64,000 bases of DNA, from NCBI RefSeq assembly GCF_003431825.1, contig NZ_CP020083.1, positions 2,828,501 to 2,892,500 of the forward strand, read 5' to 3'. Positions 22,467 through 32,072 of this stretch are shown here, one piece after another. The translations under genes were made by a program, and so were the position numbers. Position 1 is the first letter of the stretch, and each line of letters begins with the position of its first letter. This DNA comes from Blastomonas fulva (GTDB lineage: Bacteria; Pseudomonadota; Alphaproteobacteria; Sphingomonadales; Sphingomonadaceae). The notes beneath the pieces were generated by a model that worked only from the letters and a program-made list of their open reading frames with translations, had not been told where the DNA came from and ran no database searches.

Positions 22467-23372
22467 ATGTCCGAAGACGGGCGTTCGCCCTTTGGTGACG
22501 GCGCGGCTCCGGCTGCGGGAGACCCGATTGTCGCGGTCGACAGTCCCGCGACGGGCCGGCTGCTGCAGGCTGCAGGACGCCCGGCTGCCCTGATCGCGCC
22601 TGCGGGCAGCGCCCTCGCGGCGAGCGCCCGGATTCATGCCTTCGACTGGCGGCGGGCCGTGCCCGGCACTGAGGCCCTGGCTTTTGTGGCATCGGATGCG
22701 GGGCTGCTGTGTCTGGTCAGTCTCGAGACCATCGATGCGGTCGATGTCCTGCTGCAGGGTCGCACCGCGGCCTGCGTCTTCGGCGATGCACCCTCGCTGA
22801 TCGCCATCGCTGTGTCCGATCTGACCGGAATACTGAACGCGAACAGCGCGTTTGATCCCGACCGCGACGAACGCGCGCGGCTGCAGGCGCTGGCGATGGA
22901 GCTCGCGCGGCTGGCCGAACAGCTCGGCCATATCACCTCCGGCGATGACGATGCGCCGGACGGACTCGCCGAGCGCAACCTGTCGTATCAGGCCGAAGTA
23001 CCGACCGACCGCGCACCCGCCATTCCGCCCGATCCGCAGCGGATTCGTCACCTGATCAGCATCCGCCGCCTGCGCGACCGGTTCTTCAGCCCCGATCTGT
23101 TTGCCGATCCCGCCTGGGACATCCTGCTCGATCTGGCGGCATCGCGCCTTGAGCGCCGCTCCGTGTCCGTCTCGAGCCTGTGCATCGCAGCGGCCGTCCC
23201 GCCGACCACCGCGCTGCGCTGGATCCGGCTGATGACCGATCAGCAATTGCTCGAGCGCCGCGCCGATCCCGACGATGCCCGGCGGATGTTCGTGGACTTG
23301 TCCGATGCGGCATTCGACCAATTGTGCGGGTGGTTTGCGCTGGTGGATGCGCGCGGCGGGCTGGACGGTTGA
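22467..23372 (+). CDS. Winged-helix (MarR-like) DNA-binding protein with unassigned N-terminal domain
   Basis: The C-terminal third of this 301-residue protein (about residues 200-285) reads as a winged helix-turn-helix. It shows DILLDLAASRLERRSVSV, a recognition-type helix PPTTALRWIRLMTDQQLL, and a wing with DPDDARRMFVDLSD. The N-terminal 110 residues are Ala/Gly-rich and resemble no domain I can name. They are followed by a possible coiled-coil helix, RARLQALAMELARLAEQLGHI. It is probably a transcription factor; its targets are unknown. It stands alone between purA and hrcA, 25 bases after purA. Confidence 0.78.
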   Translation: MSEDGRSPFGDGAAPAAGDPIVAVDSPATGRLLQAAGRPAALIAPAGSALAASARIHAFDWRRAVPGTEALAFVASDAGLLCLVSLETIDAVDVLLQGRTAACVFGDAPSLIAIAVSDLTGILNANSAFDPDRDERARLQALAMELARLAEQLGHITSGDDDAPDGLAERNLSYQAEVPTDRAPAIPPDPQRIRHLISIRRLRDRFFSPDLFADPAWDILLDLAASRLERRSVSVSSLCIAAAVPPTTALRWIRLMTDQQLLERRADPDDARRMFVDLSDAAFDQLCGWFALVDARGGLDG

Positions 23373-23438
23373 CCCCCGCCTGGGGGCGCGGTGGCGCAAT
23401 GGCTTGTTAGTAGGGCCGCTTGCGCCTAATTTGGCAGC

Positions 23439-24479
23439 ATGACCAGCCAGTTCACCGAACTGAACGACCGCGCGCGCGATGTTTTCCGCATCGTTGTGGA
23501 AAGCTATCTCGATACCGGGATACCCGTCGGCTCGCGCACGATTTCCAAGTCCTCCACCGTCAACCTCTCTCCCGCCTCGATCCGCAACGTGATGCAGGAT
23601 CTTGAGGAACTGGGCCTGCTCGCCGCGCCGCACACCAGCGCGGGGCGGATGCCGACCGAGCAGGGGCTGCGATTGTTCGTCGATGGCATGATGCAGGTAG
23701 CAGAGCCGTCGTTCGAGGAGCGCGCCGCGATCGAAAAGCAGCTCGACAATGCAGGGCCCATAGAGGCCGCGCTGGCGGCGACGACGCAGGCGCTTTCGGG
23801 GCTGTCGGCTTGCGCCGGCATCGTGATGGTGCCGCGGCGCGAGCCTGTGCTGCGCCAGATGAGCTTCGTGCGGCTGTCGGATACTCAGGTGCTGGCCGTG
23901 CTGGTGGGCAACGATGGCAGCATCGAAAACCGCGTGCTGGAGATGAGCCGGCGCGTCACCGAGAGCATGCTGGTGCAAGCGGGCAATTTCATTACCGCCC
24001 GGCTTTCCGGTCGCAGCCTGTCGCAGGCGCTGCTCGCGCTCGAAGCGGAGATCAACAGCGAGCGGGACGCGCTCGATCAGGCGAGTTCCGACCTTGTCCG
24101 CCGAGGGCTTGCGTTGTGGTCGCGTGACGGCGCCGACCGCCCGGTGCTGATCGTGCGCGGCCAGGCCAATCTGCTCGACAACGATGCGGTGGCGGATCTG
24201 GAGCGGGTGAGGCGGCTGCTCGATGAACTTGAAGCGATGCAGGACATTGCCCATCTTCTCGACAGCGCGCGGGAGGCGGCATCGGCCCGCATCTTCATCG
24301 GCGCTGAAAACAAATTGTTTTCGCTTTCCGGATCATCCGTGATAGCGGCGCCCTACCGCGATGGCGAGGGGCGCGTAGTCGGCGTGGTCGGTGTCATCGG
24401 CCCCACCCGCCTCAATTATGCGCGGATTGTCCCGATGGTGGACTTTACCGCGCAGAGCCTAACCAGATTGATGAAATGA
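23439..24479 (+). CDS. hrcA: Heat-inducible transcription repressor HrcA
   Basis: HrcA represses heat-shock operons by binding the CIRCE operator and needs GroEL to fold. The 346-residue protein has the N-terminal winged helix (DIFRIVVE-like RDVFRIVVESYLDTGIPVGS, then SPASIRNVMQDLEELGLL and HTSAGRMPTEQGLR) and a C-terminal GAF-like and inserted dimerisation domain ending VGVIGPTRLNYARIVPMVD. It overlaps grpE by four bases (ATGA), a classic hrcA-grpE pair. No good CIRCE element is visible upstream of this gene or of dnaK, so its targets (for example groESL) are probably elsewhere. Confidence 0.97.
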   Translation: MTSQFTELNDRARDVFRIVVESYLDTGIPVGSRTISKSSTVNLSPASIRNVMQDLEELGLLAAPHTSAGRMPTEQGLRLFVDGMMQVAEPSFEERAAIEKQLDNAGPIEAALAATTQALSGLSACAGIVMVPRREPVLRQMSFVRLSDTQVLAVLVGNDGSIENRVLEMSRRVTESMLVQAGNFITARLSGRSLSQALLALEAEINSERDALDQASSDLVRRGLALWSRDGADRPVLIVRGQANLLDNDAVADLERVRRLLDELEAMQDIAHLLDSAREAASARIFIGAENKLFSLSGSSVIAAPYRDGEGRVVGVVGVIGPTRLNYARIVPMVDFTAQSLTRLMK

Positions 24480-25102
24480 ACGGGACAGACGTGATTCAGG
24501 ACGAAACAGTGACGCAGGAAGACCCCAGCAACAACGCCGACACCAGCCGGTCGCTCGATCAGGAAGCGGCTGCCGAGCTTGAAGGCGTGCCCGACAGCCT
24601 GAAGGAACAGGGCGACGATCACGCCGCGTTGGAAGAGCGCATCGCCGCGCTCGAAGCGCAGCTGGCCGAAGCCAGGCAGGACGTGCTGTATGCGCGCGCC
24701 GACACCCAGAATGTCCGTCGCCGCCTCGAAAAGGATGCACAGGATGCCCGCGCTTATGCTGCGACCGGCTTTGCCCGCGATATCCTCTCCGTCTCAGACA
24801 ATCTGGCGCGCGCGCTGCAACTGATCCCCGAGGATCTGCGCGAGGACGAGAAGTGGAAGGGGCTGGTCGTGGGTCTGGAAGCCACCGGCCGCGAGCTCGA
24901 CAACGTGTTCTCCAAGCACAGTATTTCGCGCATCGCCGCTATCGGCCTGCCGCTCGACCCCAACCAGCATCAGGCGATGATCGAGATCCCGAACGCGGAT
25001 GCCGAGCCCGGCACCGTTGTGCAGGAACTGCAGGCCGGATACATGATCAAGGACCGCCTGCTGCGCCCGGCGCTGGTCGCGGTCGCCAAGAAGCCCGACT
25101 AG
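24476..25102 (+). CDS. grpE: Nucleotide exchange factor GrpE
   Basis: GrpE releases ADP from DnaK and so drives the chaperone cycle. The 208-residue protein has an acidic, flexible N-terminus (about residues 1-45), a long coiled-coil helix (about 45-95, ALEERIAALEAQLAEARQD) and the C-terminal beta-domain with the family pattern NQHQAMIEIP and VVQELQAGYMIKDRLLRPALV. Its ATG overlaps the hrcA stop. The gene is separated from dnaK by a small repeat element and two minus-strand genes, so dnaK has its own promoter. Confidence 0.97.
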   Translation: MNGTDVIQDETVTQEDPSNNADTSRSLDQEAAAELEGVPDSLKEQGDDHAALEERIAALEAQLAEARQDVLYARADTQNVRRRLEKDAQDARAYAATGFARDILSVSDNLARALQLIPEDLREDEKWKGLVVGLEATGRELDNVFSKHSISRIAAIGLPLDPNQHQAMIEIPNADAEPGTVVQELQAGYMIKDRLLRPALVAVAKKPD

Positions 25103-25110
25103 GTTCTTTC

Positions 25111-25190
25111 GTCATTCCCACGAATGCGGGAATCCCGCTCCTGCGCTGGATCGGAGGACGAGTGGGACCCCCGCGTCTGCGGGGGTGACG
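25111..25190. repeat. Small two-hairpin intergenic repeat element
   Basis: The element begins GTCATTCCC and ends GGGGGTGAC, so its ends are complementary (GTCA at 25111-25114 with TGAC at 25186-25189). It contains hairpin one (ATTCCC at 25114-25119 with GGGAAT at 25128-25133) and hairpin two (ACCCCCGC at 25167-25174 with GCGGGGGT at 25179-25186, four-base loop). This layout matches the 'CATTCCCGCGAA..GCGGGAATCC' type of dispersed intergenic repeat seen in many sphingomonads. Only this copy occurs in the window. It may act as a transcription terminator or mRNA stabiliser after grpE. Confidence 0.7.
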
Positions 25191-25208
25191 GTATCGGCTG
25201 GCTAACTC

Positions 25209-25676
25209 TCAGACCGGAAACGGCAATATCTGTCGATAGGTGTTCAGCGGCGGTGCCCCCGGCACCCCGCTGCCCTGCCGGATCAGGAAGGCGTGGCGGA
25301 CGAGTTCCGCCTGCTGCTCCAGGCCATATTTGGCAAAGGGCTGTCCCGGCTTGATCGCATAGTCGTAGCGGCAGAACGGATGGCGCTTGAGCGGCAGGAA
25401 GATACCCTGCTGATATTGCCAGACATGCACCATCTCGTGGATGAACAGCCCTTGGCGCGAGAGGCTGGCGCAGCTGAAATCATCGCAATAGGCGCTGCCA
25501 CCAGGGTGGAAATGGATATGCCCCATCGGTGCCATGATCGTCCTGCGCGGCTGGAAGAAAATCCATTTCTTGAGGCGGATGCGCACCTTGCCATAGGCGA
25601 TCGTGTCGCCGAACACCGATCGGGCCAGCGCGACCTCCGCAGCTTCCAGTGGCCGGTCGATCGGCTCACGCCCCAT
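25209..25676 (-). CDS. HExxH-motif protein ('vgr-related' type)
   Basis: This 155-residue protein carries a zinc-metallopeptidase-like motif, [12 protein letters not shown], in its centre. The rest resembles small proteins annotated 'vgr-related' in sphingomonads, with [18 protein letters not shown] before the motif. No signal peptide or membrane segment is visible. Activity as a peptidase is not shown; the motif is consistent with a zincin fold. It shares a base with the start of its stop-adjacent neighbour: the start of this gene lies at 25676, the same base where the upstream PCu(A)C gene ends, so the two minus-strand genes form an operon. Confidence 0.8.
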   Translation of the reverse strand: MGREPIDRPLEAAEVALARSVFGDTIAYGKVRIRLKKWIFFQPRRTIMAPMGHIHFHPGGSAYCDDFSCASLSRQGLFIHEMVHVWQYQQGIFLPLKRHPFCRYDYAIKPGQPFAKYGLEQQAELVRHAFLIRQGSGVPGAPPLNTYRQILPFPV

Positions 25677-26140
25677 TAGTGGGCCATGCCGCCTGCAGCT
25701 TCGCCGCCCGGCTTGATCGCACGGATCGCGGCATCGGCGACGATCTTTTCACCTGTGGAAAAAGAAAACACAAACTCGGCGCTGCCCTTCTTCTGCGCAC
25801 CGGGGTCGACGCCCCACACCATCACGTGCTTGCCGCCGGGTTCGAACTCCACCTTGCCGCGGGTCGGCACCGGGGCCGATGCGAGCGGGCGCATCATCGA
25901 CATGCCGTTCTCCTCGACCGTCTCGTGCATCTCCAGCCGCAGGATCGAGGGCGAGGAAATCGAGCGCAGAACCGTGTCCTTTGGCCCCCCGCGAACGGTG
26001 AAGTACAGCACCGAGGGGCTGTCCTTGACCGGCGAGAGCTGGACATAGGCTTTCTCGACCAGCAATTGGGCGGGCGGCTGACAACCTGCCAGCAGCGCCA
26101 GAGTCAGGCCTGCAACGACCAGATTGAGGGTGCGGATCAT
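25676..26140 (-). CDS. Copper chaperone PCu(A)C lipoprotein
   Basis: PCu(A)C proteins carry Cu(I) in the periplasm and deliver it to the CuA site of cytochrome c oxidase. The 154-residue protein has a lipoprotein signal (LTLALLAGC, Cys20 as the lipidation site). It also has the Cu(I)-binding His/Met pattern: [15 protein letters not shown], then HVMVWG about 25 residues later. ATG 26140 is chosen because the lipobox lies at the normal distance from it; a longer frame from TTG 26236 would run into the dnaK promoter. Export and function are inferred from the motif. Confidence 0.92.
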   Translation of the reverse strand: MIRTLNLVVAGLTLALLAGCQPPAQLLVEKAYVQLSPVKDSPSVLYFTVRGGPKDTVLRSISSPSILRLEMHETVEENGMSMMRPLASAPVPTRGKVEFEPGGKHVMVWGVDPGAQKKGSAEFVFSFSTGEKIVADAAIRAIKPGGEAAGGMAH

Positions 26141-26216
26141 ATCGCGGCGGTCCTCCAGAGCAATTGTGCCGAATTCGGCCAGCACGGCCTTGAGCGTGAT
26201 GTAGATACTGCCACGC

Positions 26217-26244
26217 CTTGTGCCAAGCGAAAGCAACCCTATAT
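26217..26244 (+). promoter_or_regulatory. Probable RpoH (sigma-32) heat-shock promoter of dnaK
   Basis: A CTTG at 26217-26220 and a CCCTATAT at 26237-26244 are separated by 16 bases. This matches the alphaproteobacterial RpoH pattern CTTG-N16/18-CYTATNT. It lies about 95 bases upstream of the dnaK start, and transcription would begin near 26251. The match is by eye and not tested. Confidence 0.65.
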
Positions 26245-26338
26245 CCGCCGACGGGGACGGAATCGGAGGATGCTTGGGGGCATGCCGCCGATACGTAATC
26301 TTTCATCTGCATATCGAAAGTCACGTGGGAAAAGCACT

Positions 26339-28240
<1,902 letters not shown>

Positions 28241-28267
28241 TTGCCGGATTGATGACCGACAGTCCGG

Positions 28268-28324
28268 CCGGGCGGGATGATCGTGCAGGGTGGCTGATGC
28301 CACTGTGACGGTTGTCCCGCCCGG
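28268..28324. repeat. Inverted repeat in the dnaK-dnaJ intergenic region
   Basis: A perfect 10-base inverted repeat, CCGGGCGGGA at 28268-28277 and TCCCGCCCGG at 28315-28324, encloses a 37-base loop. Within the loop is a second short stem (GTGGC at 28290-28294 with GCCAC at 28299-28303). There is no T-run, so it is not a standard terminator. It could be an mRNA processing or attenuation structure that separates the dnaK and dnaJ levels. Confidence 0.55.
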
Positions 28325-28348
28325 TCGCTGCATGAAGAATCGCGACCG

Positions 28349-29488
28349 ATGACTATGGCCACTACCACCGATTATTATGAGCTGCTCGGCGTCACACGCA
28401 CCGCAGACGATGGCACGCTCAAATCCGCCTATCGCAAGCTGGCGATGCAATGGCACCCGGACCGCAACCCGGGCGATGCCAAGGCGGAAGCGCACTTCAA
28501 GGCGATCAGCCAGGCATATGACTGCCTGAAGGACCCGCAGAAGCGCGCCGCCTATGACCGTTACGGCCACGAGGCCTATGAAAACGGCATGTCCGGCGGC
28601 GGCGGCCGCGGAGGGCCCGAGGGCTTTTCCGACCTGGGCGATATCTTCGACACCATCTTTGGCGGCGGCTTCGGCGGAGCGGGTGGAAGGCGTGGCCCTG
28701 CACGCGGCGCCGATCTGCGCTACGACATGGAGATCTCGCTGGAAGAGGCCTATCACGGCAAGACAAGCGAAATCTCGATCGATGTCGCGGCGACCTGCGA
28801 TACCTGCGAAGGGTCGGGCGCCGAGCCCGGCACCAAGGTGCGCACCTGCAACCTGTGCGGCGGCAGCGGCAAGATGCGCGCGCAGCAGGGTTTCTTCGTG
28901 GTCGAGCGCACCTGCCCCAATTGCCATGGCACAGGCCAGGTGATCGAGAACCCGTGCCGCGCGTGCCGCGGCGAGGGCAGGGTGGACAAGACCCAGACGC
29001 TGTCGGTGGATATCCCGCCGGGCGTCGACAACGGCACCCGCATTCGGCTGACCGGCAAGGGTGAGGCAGGACCCAAGGGCTCGCCTCCGGGCGATCTCTA
29101 CATCTTCATCCACGTCTCGCGGCACCGCATCTTCGAGCGCGACGGGACCACGTTGGTCACCCGCGCCCCGATCAGCATCACCACCGCAGCTTTGGGCGGC
29201 GAGATCGATATCCCCGGGCTCGACGGCAAGCGCCATCGCATCCCCATCCCGGCTGGAATCCAGTCGGGCAAGCAGCTGCGTCAGCGCGGCGCGGGCATGC
29301 CCGTGCTGCAGGGACGTGGCACCGGCGATATGGTCATCCAGATCGATGTCGAGACGCCTACGCGGCTGTCTGCGCGGCAGAAGGAACTGCTGCGCGAATT
29401 CCAGGCAACCGAAACCGGCCAGGAAAGCCCGGAAAGCACGGGCTTCTTCGCGCGGCTGAAGGAAATGTGGGACGGTATCGGCGAGTAA
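28349..29488 (+). CDS. dnaJ: Chaperone protein DnaJ
   Basis: DnaJ recruits substrates and stimulates the DnaK ATPase. The 379-residue protein has the full type I layout: J-domain (about residues 6-72, with the HPD motif at 36-38), a Gly/Phe-rich linker (about 78-118), and four CxxCxGxG zinc repeats (CDTCEGSG, CNLCGGSG, CPNCHGTG and CRACRGEG). The C-terminal substrate domains follow. ATG 28349 has GAAGAA about nine bases upstream; ATG 28355 is two codons later and also possible. It is probably cotranscribed with dnaK through a structured intergenic region. Confidence 0.97.
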   Translation: MTMATTTDYYELLGVTRTADDGTLKSAYRKLAMQWHPDRNPGDAKAEAHFKAISQAYDCLKDPQKRAAYDRYGHEAYENGMSGGGGRGGPEGFSDLGDIFDTIFGGGFGGAGGRRGPARGADLRYDMEISLEEAYHGKTSEISIDVAATCDTCEGSGAEPGTKVRTCNLCGGSGKMRAQQGFFVVERTCPNCHGTGQVIENPCRACRGEGRVDKTQTLSVDIPPGVDNGTRIRLTGKGEAGPKGSPPGDLYIFIHVSRHRIFERDGTTLVTRAPISITTAALGGEIDIPGLDGKRHRIPIPAGIQSGKQLRQRGAGMPVLQGRGTGDMVIQIDVETPTRLSARQKELLREFQATETGQESPESTGFFARLKEMWDGIGE

Positions 29489-29504
29489 GCGCTCGCCGGT
29501 GGCC

Positions 29505-30044
29505 TCATTCTGGCGGGGTCAGCGCGGGCACGTTCCTGGCCGCATCCTCAGGTGAAATTCCCGGCGGCGGGGCGGCGGCGATCGTCTCCTGCCGCTGCAT
29601 CACCCGGCCAGCGCGCTTGATCGCGGCGCGCACGCGCGGATAGGTGCCGCAGCGGCACAGGTTGCGGATGGCGCCATCGATCTCGGCGTCGGTCGGATCG
29701 CTGTTCTTGCGAAGCAGCACGCTGGCCGCAATGATCATCCCCGGCGTACAGAACCCGCATTGCACCGCCTGTTCGGCGACGAACGCCTGTTGCACCGGAT
29801 GGCTGCGGTCGCGGCTCAGCGCCTCGATCGTGGTGACATAGCGCCCCTCGACCTCTGCGATGCTGACCAGACACGAGCGGATCGCCTCGCCATCGACCAC
29901 CACCATGCACGCACCGCAATCGCCATTGCCGCAGCCGTATTTCGTCCCGGTAAGGTTGGACGCATCGCGCAATGCCCATAGCAATGGCGTTTCGGGATCG
30001 AGCCGGTATTGCACCGGACGGTCGTTGACGGTGAACTTGGTCAT
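29505..30044 (-). CDS. [2Fe-2S] subunit of a xanthine-dehydrogenase-family enzyme (IorA/CoxS-like)
   Basis: This 179-residue protein is the small iron-sulfur subunit type found in molybdenum hydroxylases such as isoquinoline 1-oxidoreductase, aldehyde dehydrogenase and CO dehydrogenase. The N-terminal plant-type ferredoxin cluster has Cys38, Cys43, Cys46 and Cys58 (CGNGDCGAC..C). The C-terminal helical-domain cluster has Cys96, Cys99, Cys130 and Cys132 (CGFC..CRC). A Pro/Ala-rich tail of about 25 residues follows. The large molybdopterin subunit that such proteins need is not adjacent, so it is an orphan in this window. It follows a class II aldolase gene on the same strand. Confidence 0.93.
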   Translation of the reverse strand: MTKFTVNDRPVQYRLDPETPLLWALRDASNLTGTKYGCGNGDCGACMVVVDGEAIRSCLVSIAEVEGRYVTTIEALSRDRSHPVQQAFVAEQAVQCGFCTPGMIIAASVLLRKNSDPTDAEIDGAIRNLCRCGTYPRVRAAIKRAGRVMQRQETIAAAPPPGISPEDAARNVPALTPPE

Positions 30045-30063
30045 GGCATCAGCGCATAACCGG

Positions 30064-30090
30064 GCGGGACGGCTGTGTCATCCGTCCCGC
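30064..30090 (-). repeat. Hairpin between aldolase and [2Fe-2S] subunit genes
   Basis: A perfect 9-base inverted repeat, GCGGGACGG at 30064-30072 and CCGTCCCGC at 30082-30090, has a nine-base loop. It lies between the end of the class II aldolase gene and the start of the iron-sulfur subunit gene. On the minus strand no T-run follows, so a Rho-independent terminator is unlikely; attenuation or mRNA end protection is possible. Confidence 0.55.
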
Positions 30091-30103
30091 CGCGGCCTGC
30101 GTG

Positions 30104-30865
30104 TCAATCGCGCCAGCTAGGATCGATCTTGTCGACCTTGCGCACCATGGCGGCAAAATCGGGCACGCCCGCGCCCATCGGCAATTGCACCTGGCTGAGA
30201 TCGCGCTGGTGGACATCGATCACGTCCTGCGACACCAGGATCGGCTTGCCCATCGACATCGTCGCCAGCTGGATCTCGCAGGCGCGCTGCAGCGCCCAAT
30301 AGGTGATGAATGCCTCGGGCAGGGTGCGGCCCATCACGACCGGGCCGTGGTTCCTGAGCATCAGGATGCGCTTGCCGGTGACCGCCTCGACCAGCCGGTC
30401 GCCTTCTTCGGCGCGGACGGTGACGCCCTCGAAATCATGATAGGCGATATTGCCGATGAAGTTGCAGGCATAGAAATTGGTCGGCTGCAATCCGCCTTCG
30501 GTCGAACACACCGCCATTGTCGCGGTGGTATGCGTGTGGATGATGCAGTGCATCTCGGGAATGCGCTTGTGGAACACGCTGTGCTGGGTGAAGCCGGCCT
30601 TGTTGACGGGGTAGGGCGATCCGTCGAGCTTTTCGCCTTCCGAATTGATCTTGACGAGGTTGGAGGCACACACCTCGCTGAAGTGCAGGCCATAAGGGTT
30701 GATCAGGAACGCGTCTTCCTCGCCCGGCACCTTGAGCGTGATGTGGTTGTAGATCATCTCGGACCAGCCCATCATGTCGAACACGCGGTAGCACGAGGCG
30801 AGCAGCTTGCGGGCTTCGTGCTCTTCGGTGGACATCTGGGTTCTGGTCTTCAAGGCGGTGGCCAT
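30104..30865 (-). CDS. Class II aldolase/adducin family protein
   Basis: Members of this family are zinc-dependent aldolases, epimerases or decarboxylases acting on sugar phosphates and related compounds. The 253-residue protein has the metal-binding pair His110 and His112 (IIHTHTTA) and a third histidine, His173 (RNHGPVVMG). The NPYGLHFSEV block places it in the family. The substrate cannot be told from sequence. An AGGAG sits about eight bases before the ATG. The opposing SRAP gene starts only 30 bases away, so the two have divergent, probably overlapping promoters. Confidence 0.92.
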   Translation of the reverse strand: MATALKTRTQMSTEEHEARKLLASCYRVFDMMGWSEMIYNHITLKVPGEEDAFLINPYGLHFSEVCASNLVKINSEGEKLDGSPYPVNKAGFTQHSVFHKRIPEMHCIIHTHTTATMAVCSTEGGLQPTNFYACNFIGNIAYHDFEGVTVRAEEGDRLVEAVTGKRILMLRNHGPVVMGRTLPEAFITYWALQRACEIQLATMSMGKPILVSQDVIDVHQRDLSQVQLPMGAGVPDFAAMVRKVDKIDPSWRD

Positions 30866-30895
30866 CGCGCTCTCCTGTCACTATCTTTGGTGGCT

Positions 30896-31546
30896 ATGTG
30901 CAACCTGTATCGCATGACAAGCAACGCCGATGCAATCCGGCAGTTGTTCGGCGCTCATGTCGGCTCGGTCGAACTCGCAGCGACCAACCTGCCCGCGTTC
31001 GATGCCATCTATCCCGATTACGAGGCGCCGGTGATCATTGCCCGACCGGCAGGCGCGGCGCTGGGGATGATGCGCTGGGGTTGGCCGCCGTTCGGCGAGG
31101 TCAAGCGTCCGATTACCAACGTGCGCAATCTGCAGTCGCCGATGTGGCGCAGCGCGCTTGGCGATCCGCGGCGCCGCTGCCTTGTCCCGGTTACCGCCTT
31201 TTGCGAATATGGCGCGCAGCCCGACCCAGAGACGAAACGCAAGCGGCAGCACTGGTTCGCGCTGCGATCTGGCGATCCGTTCGCCTTTGCCGGCATCTGG
31301 CGCCCGACCGAGGAAGGCGCGCGCTATGCGTTCCTGACCTGCGAGCCCAATGCGATGGTGGGCGCGGTGCATCCCAAGGCCATGCCGGTGATGCTGACGG
31401 GGGACGCGCTGCAAATCTGGCTGCGCGCCGATTGGGAAGAGGCGCGCGGGCTTGTGCAGCCCTTTGACGAGGCGCTGATGCACGAGCTCGCGCCGGAAGC
31501 TTCACCCGATGCAGCCATGCCACAACCCGGGCTGTTCGTCGGATAA
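30896..31546 (+). CDS. SOS response-associated peptidase (SRAP/YedK/HMCES-type)
   Basis: SRAP proteins form a covalent thiazolidine link through Cys2 to abasic sites in single-stranded DNA and protect them. The 216-residue protein starts MCNLYRMTSN, which leaves Cys2 exposed after Met removal and fixes the start at ATG 30896. Other family elements are present in a variant form: ITNVRNLQSPMW, RRCLVPVTAFCEYG and the HPKAMPVML histidine motif. The frame is open well upstream, but that part is antisense to the aldolase gene. Confidence 0.92.
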   Translation: MCNLYRMTSNADAIRQLFGAHVGSVELAATNLPAFDAIYPDYEAPVIIARPAGAALGMMRWGWPPFGEVKRPITNVRNLQSPMWRSALGDPRRRCLVPVTAFCEYGAQPDPETKRKRQHWFALRSGDPFAFAGIWRPTEEGARYAFLTCEPNAMVGAVHPKAMPVMLTGDALQIWLRADWEEARGLVQPFDEALMHELAPEASPDAAMPQPGLFVG

Positions 31547-31733
31547 TCGGCGAAATCCCTTGAAAACCCCGTCATGCACTGGTAACGGCCTGCTCGTGAC
31601 CGACAGCCCGGTGGCTGGCGTGCCCTTGACTATTGGCCTTTACCGTATGGCTTGAGCATCCGTTTTCCGCGCCCCAAGGCGTGGCGCGAGCGGATTTGCT
31701 GGCCGAAAAAGAATATGGAGCTGACGTAAGTTT

Positions 31734-31940
31734 ATGCAGATTCTCGTACGCGATAACAATGTTGACCAGGCGCTGCGGGCGCTCAAGAAGAAGCTGCAGC
31801 GCGAAGGCGTGTATCGCGAAATGAAGCTGCGTCGTCATTACGAGAAGCCCTCGGAAAAGCGCGCTCGCGAAAAGGCTGCCGCTGTGCGTCGCGCCCGCAA
31901 GCTCGAGCGCAAGCGCATGGAACGTGACGGCGCCAAGTAA
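31734..31940 (+). CDS. rpsU: 30S ribosomal protein S21
   Basis: This 68-residue, very basic protein is ribosomal protein S21, which helps form the mRNA-binding platform near the 3' end of 16S rRNA. The [20 protein letters not shown] start and the [18 protein letters not shown] block are diagnostic. The tail [13 protein letters not shown] is of alphaproteobacterial type. It is a stand-alone gene with 187 non-coding bases upstream. I could not define a convincing promoter there. Confidence 0.97.
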   Translation: MQILVRDNNVDQALRALKKKLQREGVYREMKLRRHYEKPSEKRAREKAAAVRRARKLERKRMERDGAK

Positions 31941-32072
31941 GACCGTTATAGCATCACGAAATTGGCGGAGCGGGGGGACCGATTCGCCGCATCAGCCCCT
32001 GGATGTGTTTCCAAGCCCTTGAAAGGACTGGAAAATCACCAGGGGTTCGTGGTTAGATAACCGGAGGCTGCC

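Noticed and set aside
23407..23429. Possible CIRCE element or RpoH promoter just before hrcA (TTAG...CTAA; CTTG...CCTAATTT)
   Set aside because: Only the outer TTAG/CTAA bases match CIRCE, the interior does not, and the promoter reading would make a leaderless transcript. The evidence is too weak.
21060..24254. A very long minus-strand frame across purA, the winged-helix gene and hrcA
   Set aside because: It spans three well-supported plus-strand genes and has no recognisable domain.
25649..26338. N-terminal extension of dnaK in the same frame
   Set aside because: The extension is antisense to the PCu(A)C gene and includes the promoter. The conserved DnaK start at 26339 is clear.
30101..30895. 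N-terminal extension of the SRAP protein in the same frame
   Set aside because: The catalytic Cys must be residue 2, which requires the start at 30896. The extension is antisense to the aldolase gene.
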